16,582 bases of DNA, from positions 1-16,582 of the forward strand of contig CAYUGQ010000054.1 of NCBI GenBank assembly GCA_964444305.1, read 5' to 3'. Below are positions 1-7,460 of this stretch, in pieces (the first letter of the stretch is position 1; each line of letters begins with the position of its first letter). The position numbers were made by a program, and so were the translations under genes. A model generated the notes under the pieces. That model did not search any database and had not been told where the DNA came from. It was given only the letters and a program-made list of their open reading frames with translations. The stretch comes from JAKFFN01 sp964444305 (GTDB lineage: Bacteria; Sumerlaeota; Sumerlaeia; Sumerlaeales; Sumerlaeaceae).

Positions 1-53
1 AAGTTTTGCATTTACCTTAAGTCACTAAGCTGGAAAGGGTTCCTGATCAACTA

Positions 54-1424
54 ATGGCCGAAGTATATCCATTTATTGGTACGAGATACAATTCACAACT
101 GATTGGGGACCTTGGGAAGGTTGTGTGTCCGCCGTGTGATGCTATCACTGATGAGATGCAGGATGTGTTGTATGAGCTGCATGAGAATAACGCGGTGCGG
201 CTGGAGAAGGTGCGGACGGAGGGGGAAGAGGACGGGTTTCTGAACAGGTTTGCTCTTGCGGCGAATGCGTTGGGGACGTGGCGGAGTGACGGGGTGATCA
301 TTGAGGATGAGAAGCCGTCGTTTTACCTGGTGGAGCAGGTTTTTGATGGGCCGGATGGGGAAGAGCTGTCGCGGGTGGGGGTTGTGGGGAAGGTGAAGCT
401 GGATGAGGGGACTCCGGTGGATATAGATGCGGTGGAGTCGCTGACGGGGGTGCGGGCGGATTGTGTGAACCTGATTCGGTCGACTAATGCTAATATCAGT
501 GGGGTGGCTGCGTTGTTTTCGGATGGGGATGGTTCTGTGCGGGAGCTGTTGGCTTCGCGAATGAAGGAGCGTCCGTGGGAGGAGTTTAAGGATGGTTGGG
601 GGGTGACGCACCGACTGTGGGTGGTGCAGAAGAAAGATGTGCTGCTGGGGCTGGTGGACGCATTTAAAGGGAAGGGACTGTTTGTTGCGGAGGGGCATCA
701 GCGTTATATGGCGGCGCAGCTTTTTCGGGAGGAGATGCGAGCGGAGACGGGGAAGGCGGATGGTAAGCAGGCTTTTGATTATATCATGATGACGCTTTAT
801 CCGGCGGAGCAGGAGGGGTTGAGTTTTTATCCGATGCACCGTGGGCTGACCCGGGCAGTTATGGCGGATGTGGATCTGAAGGATGCCCTTGTGGAGCTGG
901 AGGATTATTTTAAAGTTAAGAAGGTGAAGGTGGATTTGTCCAGGCCGGCGGAGGAGGCTGTCCGGCTGGAGAAGGCTTTGGCTGATTTGGGGGGTGAGCG
1001 TCCGGCGTTTACGATGATTCATGGTAGTGGGGCAGGTTTTCACCTGGTGTTGCAGGAGGGGGTGGAAATGGCGGATCTTTATGAGTTTGATGATGCGACG
1101 ATGCCGGAGTGTGCTGCTTCGCTGGATGCGTGTGTGTTGCATAACTTTGTGGTTAACCAGGTTTTTATCGGGAATCCGGAGTATGAGCTGGAGGACGATG
1201 AGTGCATTTACGAGGTTTCGTCGGAGCGGTTGCTGAGTTTACTGGCGGCGAAGAAGATTGTCTGTGGTTTTCTGATGAATCCGTTGTCGAAGGATCGGAT
1301 GCTGGAGGTGGCGGAGAAGAAGTCTGTTGTGCACCATGAGATGGGTGTGTTTTCTCCGCGGGGGTGTATCGGTCTGGTGATCCGGAATTTGCAGGCGGAT
1401 GTGCGCAAGGCGGCGCGGAAGTAG
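54..1424 (+). CDS. DUF1015 family protein, divergent
   Basis: This is a 456-residue cytosolic protein of the DUF1015 family, whose biochemical role is not established. The family pattern is visible in order: PFIGTRYN near residues 6-13, a PPxD segment at 26-29, NAVRLEKVR near 46-54, an HRLW segment at 186-189 and GHQRY at 214-218. Length suits the family (about 400-450). Several usual motifs are altered. The family's PPYD reads PPCD, the usual GHHR reads GHQR, and the usual pHExT segment appears replaced around residues 121-135. No signal peptide or membrane segment is seen. The ATG at 54 places the conserved PFxGxRYN at the usual distance, but only a weak AAGGG lies upstream, at a long spacing. 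The following gene is convergent 19 bp away, so this gene is probably the end of its transcript. Family membership is fairly sure; the function is unknown. Confidence 0.8.
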   Translation: MAEVYPFIGTRYNSQLIGDLGKVVCPPCDAITDEMQDVLYELHENNAVRLEKVRTEGEEDGFLNRFALAANALGTWRSDGVIIEDEKPSFYLVEQVFDGPDGEELSRVGVVGKVKLDEGTPVDIDAVESLTGVRADCVNLIRSTNANISGVAALFSDGDGSVRELLASRMKERPWEEFKDGWGVTHRLWVVQKKDVLLGLVDAFKGKGLFVAEGHQRYMAAQLFREEMRAETGKADGKQAFDYIMMTLYPAEQEGLSFYPMHRGLTRAVMADVDLKDALVELEDYFKVKKVKVDLSRPAEEAVRLEKALADLGGERPAFTMIHGSGAGFHLVLQEGVEMADLYEFDDATMPECAASLDACVLHNFVVNQVFIGNPEYELEDDECIYEVSSERLLSLLAAKKIVCGFLMNPLSKDRMLEVAEKKSVVHHEMGVFSPRGCIGLVIRNLQADVRKAARK

Positions 1425-1443
1425 CGGATTTTCGGGGGGAGTT

Positions 1444-2226
1444 CTAGCTTCGCTTTTGGAAGAGGTAGTTTCCGTATTTGCCGATGAGGTGGTAGGCGGG
1501 GTTTGAGTGCTGTATTTCTTTAACGAGTGTGCAGACTTCCCAGGGGGTGCCGTCGGCGGAGTCGTCGAAGAGAATGAAGCCGCCGGGCATCAGGTGGTGG
1601 TGAACGTTTTCGAAGTCGCGTCTGCTTTGGTCATAGCTGTGATCGCCGTCTATATAGGCGAAGGCGATCGGACCGCCGAGGCTGGCCGGGCGATTGTAGA
1701 CGTCGGTTTTTTCGGCTTCTTCGGACCAGAGTTTGAAGAAATGGTCGCTGGTGGCTTCTATGGTGTGGGGAAGATCGTTGCGGCTGAATGCGGTGGTGTT
1801 GCGGTGGAATGAGTCTTTGATGAGCTGGCGGTACTGGCCGAATGTGATGCCGCCATCGCCCATAGGCACATTGGGGTTGTCTGCGCCTTCGAAAAGCCAG
1901 GGGTCGCTGGTGAAGAAGGGATCGCTGCGGCGGTGGCGTCGGCGGAGGTGGGTGAGGACGTTGGTGCTGAGGCCGCAGAAAGAGCCTATTTCTATGAGGG
2001 CACCGGCGGGCATGTGTTTTATGGCGTAATCCATGGCGATGATGTTTCCGGGATCGAGCATTCCGGCGTTGGCGAAGCGTAGCCATCCTAGGAAGTCGTC
2101 GTTCAGGATGGTGAAGTCTCCGGGGGGAGGCGGGGGCTCGGAGGGGGTGGCAGGGTGGTGTGTTGTGGAAGTCGGTGTTGAACCGGCGGTCATCAGGCGT
2201 TGGAGTATCTTCAATTTTGGGGGCAA
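1444..2226 (-). CDS. Class I SAM-dependent methyltransferase (Methyltransf_24-like)
   Basis: A predicted soluble methyltransferase using S-adenosylmethionine; the substrate is unknown. The SAM-binding glycine motif is LIEIGSFCGLST at residues 77-88. A later strand carries AYIDGDHSYDQ at 190-200, followed by MPGGFILFDD at 213-222, which matches the small methyltransferases found near sugar- and cell-wall-modifying genes. The first 37 residues are Thr/Pro/Ser-rich with a run of five prolines and look non-conserved. The start is uncertain: TTG at 2226 is the longest frame, ATG at 2190 is an alternative, and neither has a well-spaced Shine-Dalgarno site. The gene is convergent with the DUF1015 gene and divergent from the ROK gene, so it is probably transcribed alone. 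The fold is secure; the substrate cannot be called. Confidence 0.75.
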   Translation of the reverse strand: MPPKLKILQRLMTAGSTPTSTTHHPATPSEPPPPPGDFTILNDDFLGWLRFANAGMLDPGNIIAMDYAIKHMPAGALIEIGSFCGLSTNVLTHLRRRHRRSDPFFTSDPWLFEGADNPNVPMGDGGITFGQYRQLIKDSFHRNTTAFSRNDLPHTIEATSDHFFKLWSEEAEKTDVYNRPASLGGPIAFAYIDGDHSYDQSRRDFENVHHHLMPGGFILFDDSADGTPWEVCTLVKEIQHSNPAYHLIGKYGNYLFQKRS

Positions 2227-2298
2227 CCTGTTGGAATGTGCGACTGGTTTGTGACTCGAATTATGTGGTTTTGTTTCGGAGGTATTTGCGGATTATTA

Positions 2299-2312
2299 TT
2301 TCAAGCTTGAAA
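2299..2312. promoter_or_regulatory. Perfect 14-bp palindrome, candidate operator
   Basis: TTTCAAGCTTGAAA is its own reverse complement over all 14 bases. Its right half covers a candidate -35 hexamer (TTGAAA, 2307-2312) of the ROK gene promoter. A dyad at that place suits a repressor site. Binding by the adjacent ROK regulator is an inference, helped by the ATTATTTC...GAAA look, which is loosely like NagC/Mlc operators. Confidence 0.45.
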
Positions 2313-2334
2313 CTTTGTTACAGTTGAGTATAGT
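2307..2334 (+). promoter_or_regulatory. Candidate sigma70-type promoter for the ROK gene
   Basis: TTGAAA at 2307-2312 and TATAGT at 2329-2334 are separated by 16 bp, close to the TTGACA/TATAAT consensus. They lie in the AT-rich divergent spacer 2227-2419 between the methyltransferase and ROK genes. Transcription would start near 2341, giving a leader of roughly 80 bases before the TTG start. This is the best promoter seen by eye in the window. No clear promoter for the minus-strand methyltransferase was found in the same spacer. Confidence 0.5.
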
Positions 2335-2419
2335 CGTCAGGTAATTAAGATGTTAAATTTTGGAAATGGGTCAGGATGTGTTCGGATCGAGCCGTCTTGG
2401 TTAGATTGGAGATGCGGAT

Positions 2420-3700
2420 TTGCATAATGAAGGCGATACCGTGCTTACAGTTGAATCGGGGGTGCAGGTTCGAACGGACCTTTTATTAAGGCATGTTCCG
2501 GAGACACCTTCTGACCGGTCGGTTGAGAAGAGGCGGCTGCGGAAGTATTTTGTTCTTAATGTGATTCGGGAAAAGGGGCCGCTTTCGAGGGCTGAGATAG
2601 CGAAGGCGTCTGGTTTGAATCTTCCGAGTGTTTCGAGCCTGGTGGATGAGCTTGTGAATGATGGGCTGGCGGTGGAGGAGGAGGCGCGGCTTGCTTTGCG
2701 CGGGCGGAGGCCGATTCCGGTGCGGTTGAAGGCGGATGCGGCGTGTGTGCTGGGGATTGATGTGGGGAAGTCTACGAGTATGGCTATGCTGACGGATTTG
2801 GCTGCGAAGGTGCTTTTGCGGATTGAGTGTCCGACTCCGGAGCTGGAATCGCCGGGGGAGCATGCGCAATGGGCTATGCAGCTTGTGAAGGACACGTTTG
2901 ATCAGCTTGCGGGATCGCCGCCGCCGCTGTGTGGGATTGGGGTGGCTCTGCCGGGACTGATTACGGCGGATGGTGGGGCTAATGGGTCTAATGGATCGGC
3001 GATCAGGATGCCGGAAGCAGCGGTTGCATCGGCTGTTCAGGAGGCTCTGACCAAGGCGTATGGAGTTTCTGTGGTGGTGGAGAACGATGCGCGTGTGATG
3101 GTCTTGGGGGTCCGGTGGTTTGGGGACGAACCGGTTTCGAAAAATTTTGCGGTGCTGAACCTGGGTTTCGGCTTGGGTATGAGTATTTCTTTGAATGGTC
3201 ATTTGCTGAGTGGTGCGCAGGGTTTCGCGGGGGAGCTGGGGCATATTCCGCTGGGGAGCGGGGGAGTGTCTTGTTTTTGCGGAGGCACGGGATGTTTGGA
3301 GACGACGGCGTCTGGGGCGGGGCTGGCTCGTATGGCGGAGCAACGGGGGCTAAAGATTAAAGATGTGGAAGAATTGGCGGAGCTGGCGCGCCAGGGAGAC
3401 AAGGTGGCGCGGGAGATTTTTGATGAGTTTGCTGCGGCGCTGGGTCGGGGTGTGGCGACGATTGTAAACCTGTTTAATCCGGAGACGATTATCCTGACGG
3501 GTAAGGTTTCGCGGGCTAGTGATATTTTCATGGATAAGATGAATGAGACGGTGGGACAACATGCTTTGCCGGCGGCACTGGCGCGGATGAAAGTGGTGGT
3601 GGAGGATCCGAGGACAAACCTGTCGCTTTTGGGAGCGGTGTCTGTGGTGCTGAACCAGATTTTCTTTTCTAGCCGGGTCTCTTACGAAGAAGTTATCTGA
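2420..3700 (+). CDS. ROK family transcriptional regulator (NagC/XylR-like)
   Basis: A 426-residue protein joining an N-terminal winged helix-turn-helix (about residues 38-90, with the LSRAEIAKASGLNLPSVSSL helix pair) to a ROK sugar-binding domain. The nucleotide-type motif GIDVGKST is at 112-119 and the END triad containing the usual catalytic Asp is at 221-223. GELGH at 271-275 leads into the zinc motif with H275, C285, C287 and C292, ending in CLE (E294). The phosphate loop, usually GTGxG in kinases, reads GFGLG at 249-253, which fits a regulator more than an active sugar kinase. It probably binds DNA and responds to a sugar or sugar phosphate; which one is not shown. The TTG start at 2420 is chosen because GGAGA at 2408-2412 is 7 bases upstream; GTG at 2441 is an alternative. 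The 3' end overlaps the convergent folK gene by 8 bp. Confidence 0.88.
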   Translation: MHNEGDTVLTVESGVQVRTDLLLRHVPETPSDRSVEKRRLRKYFVLNVIREKGPLSRAEIAKASGLNLPSVSSLVDELVNDGLAVEEEARLALRGRRPIPVRLKADAACVLGIDVGKSTSMAMLTDLAAKVLLRIECPTPELESPGEHAQWAMQLVKDTFDQLAGSPPPLCGIGVALPGLITADGGANGSNGSAIRMPEAAVASAVQEALTKAYGVSVVVENDARVMVLGVRWFGDEPVSKNFAVLNLGFGLGMSISLNGHLLSGAQGFAGELGHIPLGSGGVSCFCGGTGCLETTASGAGLARMAEQRGLKIKDVEELAELARQGDKVAREIFDEFAAALGRGVATIVNLFNPETIILTGKVSRASDIFMDKMNETVGQHALPAALARMKVVVEDPRTNLSLLGAVSVVLNQIFFSSRVSYEEVI

Positions 3701-4217
3701 CGGCAGGATTGGGGGGGAGTATTTGCCTGTCGGCTATTTCGACCAGGGGGACTGTGACGAAGGGGCGCTGGTGAAGATGGATGTGGGGGATGGTGAGGGT
3801 CCGGGTGCGATAGGTGCGATTTTTGTAGAGGATAATATCGAGGTCAATTTCGCGGGGGCCCCAGCGGGTGCGTTGTTTCCGGCCGAGTTTTTTTTCGATT
3901 TGCTTGAGGTGGTGGAGCAGCCGGGCAGGGGAGAGGTCAGTGGTTATGGCGGCTGCGGCATTGTAGAAATCGGGCTGGTCTGTGTTTCCCCAGGGTGGTG
4001 TTTCATATAATGAGGATACGGCCAGAATTCGTGTAGTGGATAGCTGGTTAATCTCCTGGAGAGCCAGCAAGAGTGCGCGGCGGCGTTGTGGCGGTGTGCC
4101 GATGTTGGTGCCAAGGCCGATGAAAACAGCGGCGTTTGAGTGCGTCTGTTTCAGATGGCGCGGCCATTGCGTTTTCCAGGGAATCCTCTTGAACACGTTG
4201 CTATCTCTGATGTGCAT
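3693..4217 (-). CDS. folK: 2-amino-4-hydroxy-6-hydroxymethyldihydropteridine pyrophosphokinase (HPPK)
   Basis: Transfers pyrophosphate from ATP to 6-hydroxymethyl-7,8-dihydropterin, the step before dihydropteroate synthase in folate synthesis; cytosolic. The HPPK signature is complete: RWGPREIDLDII at residues 118-129 carries the catalytic and magnesium-binding residues. GLGTNIG at 34-40 and YETPPWG at 71-77 are the usual N-terminal motifs, and a PHIHLHQRPFV segment near 144-154 matches the family C-terminal part. The 174 residues include about 28 before the usual Met-x-x-FIGLG start. No closer ATG exists, so either the extension is real or a rare start is used. The protein is rich in His, Pro, Thr and Gln, as expected from the C-rich minus strand. 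It is divergent from glmM with a very short spacer. Confidence 0.9.
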   Translation of the reverse strand: MHIRDSNVFKRIPWKTQWPRHLKQTHSNAAVFIGLGTNIGTPPQRRRALLLALQEINQLSTTRILAVSSLYETPPWGNTDQPDFYNAAAAITTDLSPARLLHHLKQIEKKLGRKQRTRWGPREIDLDIILYKNRTYRTRTLTIPHIHLHQRPFVTVPLVEIADRQILPPNPAVR

Positions 4218-4252
4218 TGGCTGCGTATTCCAGTAAATTATTAGACAGGCAA

Positions 4253-5623
4253 ATGAAACAAATGTCGAAACCGATGATCAGTGTGGCAGGTATTCGCGGC
4301 GTGGTGGGTGAGTCGCTGCGGGTGGAGGAGTTTTTCAGGTATGTGCTTGCTTTTGCTACGCTGGTGAAGGGGGGCAAGGTTGTGTTGGGGAGCGATTCCC
4401 GAGTGTCTGGAAACATGTTGCGCCATTTGGCTTACGGGGCGCTTGAGTCGGCGGGATGCGAGATTATCGAGCTTGGGCTTGTGCCGACGCCGACGGTGGG
4501 AATTATGATTCGGCATTTGAAGGCGGAGGGGGGCATTGCCATTACGGCGAGCCATAATCCGGCGGAGTGGAATGCTTACAAGTTTTTTGGTTCGCATGGG
4601 TCTTTTCTTGATAATGAAGCGAAAGATCGTTTGCTGGCAGTGGCTGAGTCGGGGGATTTTGCGCGGGTGGATTATACGGGCCTGGGCCGGGTTGAGCAGG
4701 ACTGTTCGGCTATTGGGATTCACGTGGACCGAGTGCTGGGGGCGGTTGATGCCGGTGGGATTTCGTCCGGGAAGTTTAAGGTTGTGGTAGATTGCGTAAA
4801 CGGTGTGGGGCAGCGGATCGCAGAGCCATTGCTGAAGGCGCTGGGATGTGAGACTGTGTTTTTGTACGGGGAGCCGACGGGGCTGTTTCCGCGGGAGCCG
4901 GAACCGTTGCCGGAGAATTTGATGGAATTGGGGCAGGCCGTGCGGGATCATGGTGCTGATGTTGGTTTCGCGATCGACCCAGATGCGGATCGGCTTGCGG
5001 TGGTGGATGAAACGGGTCGGGCTATTGGGGAAGACCGGACGCTGGTGCTTTCTGCGAGAACGGTTTTGCAGGCGCAGAAGGAGGCTGGTGTTACTGGACG
5101 GTCTTGTGTGGTGGTGAATCTTTCGAGCTCGCTGGCGATGAATGACGTGGCGGATGAGTTTGGTTGTGAGCTGGTGCGCACTCCGATTGGAGAGGCGTGG
5201 GTCGTCGGGAAGATTATGGAGCGGAATGCGGTTATCGGGGGAGAGGGGAATGGCGGTGTGATATTTCCGCAGGTGCATCCGGGGCGGGACGCGGCGACGG
5301 GAATTGCGTTGATTTTACAGGGGCTTGCGAAGGCTGGTGTGTCTTTATCTGAGTGGAACGGCCAGGTGCCGGATTATGTGATGGTAAAGACGAAGTTTCC
5401 GGCTACAGCAGAAGTGACTTCGCGCCTTGCGGATGTTGTGCGGAAAGAGTTTGCGGACGCGGCAGAGGTGGTGACTGAAGATGGTGTGAAGGCGATTTAC
5501 AAAGATCGCTGGATTCACGTTCGGCCTTCAGGGACGGAGCCGGTGGTGCGTATTTTTGCGGAGGCTCTTAGGCAGGATGAAGCTGACGAACTGGTGGCGC
5601 GGGCGCAGAAACTGTTCGCATGA
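4253..5623 (+). CDS. glmM: Phosphoglucosamine mutase / phosphohexomutase
   Basis: An alpha-D-phosphohexomutase that probably interconverts glucosamine-6-phosphate and glucosamine-1-phosphate for UDP-GlcNAc, peptidoglycan and lipid A precursors; cytosolic. All four active-site segments are present: TASHNPAEWN with phosphoserine S100 (98-107), the metal loop DPDADR (242-247), the sugar loop GGEGNGG (329-335) and the phosphate loop RPSGTEP (424-430). The GEGNGG loop is the form seen in archaeal and some bacterial GlmM-like enzymes, in place of GGExSGH. Phosphomannomutase or phosphoglucomutase activity therefore cannot be excluded. ATG at 4253 is used; ATG at 4262 is equally possible, and a TTG at 4217 would extend it. 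An ACAGG at 4245-4249 sits between these options and decides little. The gene is divergent from folK, and the next gene is convergent. Confidence 0.85.
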   Translation: MKQMSKPMISVAGIRGVVGESLRVEEFFRYVLAFATLVKGGKVVLGSDSRVSGNMLRHLAYGALESAGCEIIELGLVPTPTVGIMIRHLKAEGGIAITASHNPAEWNAYKFFGSHGSFLDNEAKDRLLAVAESGDFARVDYTGLGRVEQDCSAIGIHVDRVLGAVDAGGISSGKFKVVVDCVNGVGQRIAEPLLKALGCETVFLYGEPTGLFPREPEPLPENLMELGQAVRDHGADVGFAIDPDADRLAVVDETGRAIGEDRTLVLSARTVLQAQKEAGVTGRSCVVVNLSSSLAMNDVADEFGCELVRTPIGEAWVVGKIMERNAVIGGEGNGGVIFPQVHPGRDAATGIALILQGLAKAGVSLSEWNGQVPDYVMVKTKFPATAEVTSRLADVVRKEFADAAEVVTEDGVKAIYKDRWIHVRPSGTEPVVRIFAEALRQDEADELVARAQKLFA

Positions 5624-5652
5624 TTGGTGGCTGGGGTTAGGCGCGCTGGTTT

Positions 5653-6054
5653 TTAGTCTTTAATTTTTAGTCGATTATATTGCAGGCCGAAAAGCAGGAG
5701 GGCGAACGCGATGGCATAGGATACCTGTACGCCTGCTGCGCCCCAGTCTTGTTTTGCGCTGGAGCCGAAGGTCAGCAGAGTTATGAGGAAGGCCCCGGCT
5801 ATGAGGGCATAACGGGTGAAGAAGCCCAAGATCATCATAGCGCCGATAATGAATTCGACGATCGGAATGGCGTAGAGCGCTGGCTTTACGAGAAACATGG
5901 GCAATGGGGAGTCTGTGAATGGGCCAGCCATGTTTTCGACGAACTGAGGTAAGCCGGAGATGATACGGGTGAGGCCATGCATGAGCATGTTGACACCGAG
6001 GGTCATGCGCAGGGAAAGGTAGCCCCATTCCTGGGGAGTTAACGGCTTGATCAG
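5653..6054 (-). CDS. DoxX family membrane protein, probable CTG start
   Basis: A small integral membrane protein of the DoxX type, about 133 residues with four hydrophobic segments (about 12-33, 54-76, 82-100 and 106-124). The DoxX features are a MHGLTRI segment at 25-31 after the first helix, the conserved Glu at 67 and Gly at 71, and FFTRYA at 78-83. Roles proposed for the family (thiol or quinone redox, stress) are not proven for this type. The first ATG in frame (6006) falls inside the first helix region. The reading frame is open back to the preceding gene's stop. A CTG at 6054 has AAGGAG exactly 8 bases upstream (6063-6068) and gives a normal family N-terminus, IKPLTPQEWGYLSLR, so it is the preferred start. 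The ribosome site overlaps the stop codon of the GspF/PilC gene, which implies one transcript and coupled translation. Confidence 0.75.
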   Translation of the reverse strand: MIKPLTPQEWGYLSLRMTLGVNMLMHGLTRIISGLPQFVENMAGPFTDSPLPMFLVKPALYAIPIVEFIIGAMMILGFFTRYALIAGAFLITLLTFGSSAKQDWGAAGVQVSYAIAFALLLFGLQYNRLKIKD

Positions 6055-6066
6055 GGGTGCGTCTCC

Positions 6067-7299
6067 TTATTTGCCGACGATTTTAGGAATGTTAAACAGT
6101 GGCAGGTAGAGGGCGATAACAATTGCACCCACGATGACACCGAGAAACACGATGAGTACGGGCTCGAGAATGGATGTGAGGGCGTTCACGGTATCGTCCA
6201 CTTCACGTTCGTAAGCTTCGGATACTTTTGTAAGCATCTGATCGATGGCACCGGTTTCTTCACCAACGGCCACCATGTGGACGACAAGGGGAGGGAATAC
6301 TTTGCATTTGGATAGCGGTTCGTGGATGGATTCCCCTTCTTTAACGGACTCGTAGACGTCTGTAAGGGCCCGGGTGACGACTTCGTTACCGCTGGTTTCG
6401 CGGCAGATGTCGAGGGCCTGAAGGATGGGCACGCCGGAGGTGATGAGGGTGGAGAGCGTTCCGGAGAAGCGGACGATAGCGGTTTTACGGAACAGCTGTC
6501 CGAATACGGGAATTTTCAACTTTAGCTGGTCGATGCGGTACTTGCCTTCTTTGGTTCCATTTATCTTCTTGTAGACAAAGAAGAGAATGACGAGGGCAAT
6601 GACGACCCAGATGGTCTGGTTGGCGAGGATATTACCGGCGGTTACCAGGATCTGAGTCGGACCGGGGAGTTCGGCACCGAGCTGGTCGTAAATATCTTTA
6701 AACTTTGGTACGATGAAGATTAGAATGAAGGCCACGATACAGGCGGCAAGGATAACCACGACGAGGGGGTACATCATGGCGGAGCGTACTTTACCGATGA
6801 TGGCTTGTCGTTTTTCGAGGAATTCTGCAATTTTGTTTAGAACGGCTTCGAGCACACCGCCGATCTCACCGGCGCGGACCATGTTTACGTAGAGGTTATC
6901 GAAGGTTTTGGGGTGCTTGGAGAGGGCATCAGAAAGGGTGCTGCCGCCTTCAATGTCTTTGGATATCTGCTGGATTTTCTCTTTGAAAATTATGGATTCG
7001 ACCTGTTCGCTGAGAATGGCGAGGGAGCGAATGATGGGCAGGCCGGCGTCAATGAGCGTGGCAAACTGACGGGTGAACACCATGACGTGTTTGGTTTTGA
7101 CGCGGTGGAAGACAGCGCGGATGCCTGGCAGGGCAAGAATGTCGACGTTGCCCGCTTTTGATTTTTCAATGGAAACTTCGAGGGGGTAATAGCCCATGTT
7201 GCGAAGGCGCTCAATGATCACGTCTTCACTGCTGGCCTCGATGACGCCTTTAACTTCGCGTCCGCCCTTGTCTAGTGCCTTATATGAATACTCTGCCAT
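6067..7299 (-). CDS. Type II secretion / type IV pilus inner-membrane protein (GspF/PilC family)
   Basis: A polytopic inner-membrane platform protein that assembles pilin-like fibres with an ATPase of the GspE/PilB class. It has 410 residues against the usual ~400. The N-terminal cytosolic region begins MAEYSYKALDKGG. Two T2SSF repeats follow at about 72-195 and 275-398, each opening with an F(T/S)xxxxTLIxxGxPI pattern (75-89 and 278-292) and each containing a GExxG motif (144-148 and 346-350). Membrane segments lie at about 175-197, 228-243 and 376-402, ending in ALYLPLFNI. The ATG at 7299 matches the family N-terminus; the frame is open to 7353 but the extra 18 residues look unconserved. 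No pilin, ATPase or secretin gene is nearby, so this is a detached member of a pilus or secretion system encoded elsewhere. It is followed 12 bp later by the DoxX gene. Confidence 0.9.
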   Translation of the reverse strand: MAEYSYKALDKGGREVKGVIEASSEDVIIERLRNMGYYPLEVSIEKSKAGNVDILALPGIRAVFHRVKTKHVMVFTRQFATLIDAGLPIIRSLAILSEQVESIIFKEKIQQISKDIEGGSTLSDALSKHPKTFDNLYVNMVRAGEIGGVLEAVLNKIAEFLEKRQAIIGKVRSAMMYPLVVVILAACIVAFILIFIVPKFKDIYDQLGAELPGPTQILVTAGNILANQTIWVVIALVILFFVYKKINGTKEGKYRIDQLKLKIPVFGQLFRKTAIVRFSGTLSTLITSGVPILQALDICRETSGNEVVTRALTDVYESVKEGESIHEPLSKCKVFPPLVVHMVAVGEETGAIDQMLTKVSEAYEREVDDTVNALTSILEPVLIVFLGVIVGAIVIALYLPLFNIPKIVGK

Positions 7300-7320
7300 T
7301 GTCCTGACCCATCTGCTTGT

Positions 7321-7338
7321 ACTGTATGAAGGTACAGT
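7321..7338. repeat. Short inverted repeat upstream of the GspF/PilC gene
   Basis: ACTGTA (7321-7326) and TACAGT (7333-7338) are perfect reverse complements separated by six bases. The dyad lies 21 bases upstream of the GspF/PilC start in the 161-bp divergent spacer shared with the LptC-like gene. It could be an operator or a small hairpin; nothing else supports a specific role. Confidence 0.35.
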
Positions 7339-7393
7339 TGAGAGATAAATCAATGCATTTTGCGGCGGGTGGCAAGGAAGAATTGTGGAAAAC

Positions 7394-7423
7394 TTGAAAA
7401 ATCCTGCTTGCGCTGACGATTAT
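7394..7423 (+). promoter_or_regulatory. Candidate promoter for the LptC-like gene
   Basis: TTGAAA (7394-7399) and GATTAT (7418-7423) are 18 bp apart, about 38 bases before the ATG at 7461. The -35 is close to consensus and the -10 matches at four of six positions. It is supported by position only. Confidence 0.3.
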
Positions 7424-7460
7424 CGCTAAATGAAAGCTTTTGTTTTGGTTACTTTTTGAC

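Noticed and set aside
93..1142. Long minus-strand open frame opposite the DUF1015 gene
   Set aside because: Its product is His/Arg/Pro/Gln-rich with no family motif. It arises from the G-rich codons of the real gene on the other strand.
2980..2997. Nine-base imperfect tandem repeat (TAATGGGTC/TAATGGATC) within the ROK gene
   Set aside because: It simply encodes a short NGSNGS loop and only two copies are present, so it was not called a repeat feature.
4241..5278. Long minus-strand open frame opposite glmM (and the similar one at 2486-3343 opposite the ROK gene)
   Set aside because: Same composition artefact; the sense-strand genes carry complete catalytic and signature motifs.
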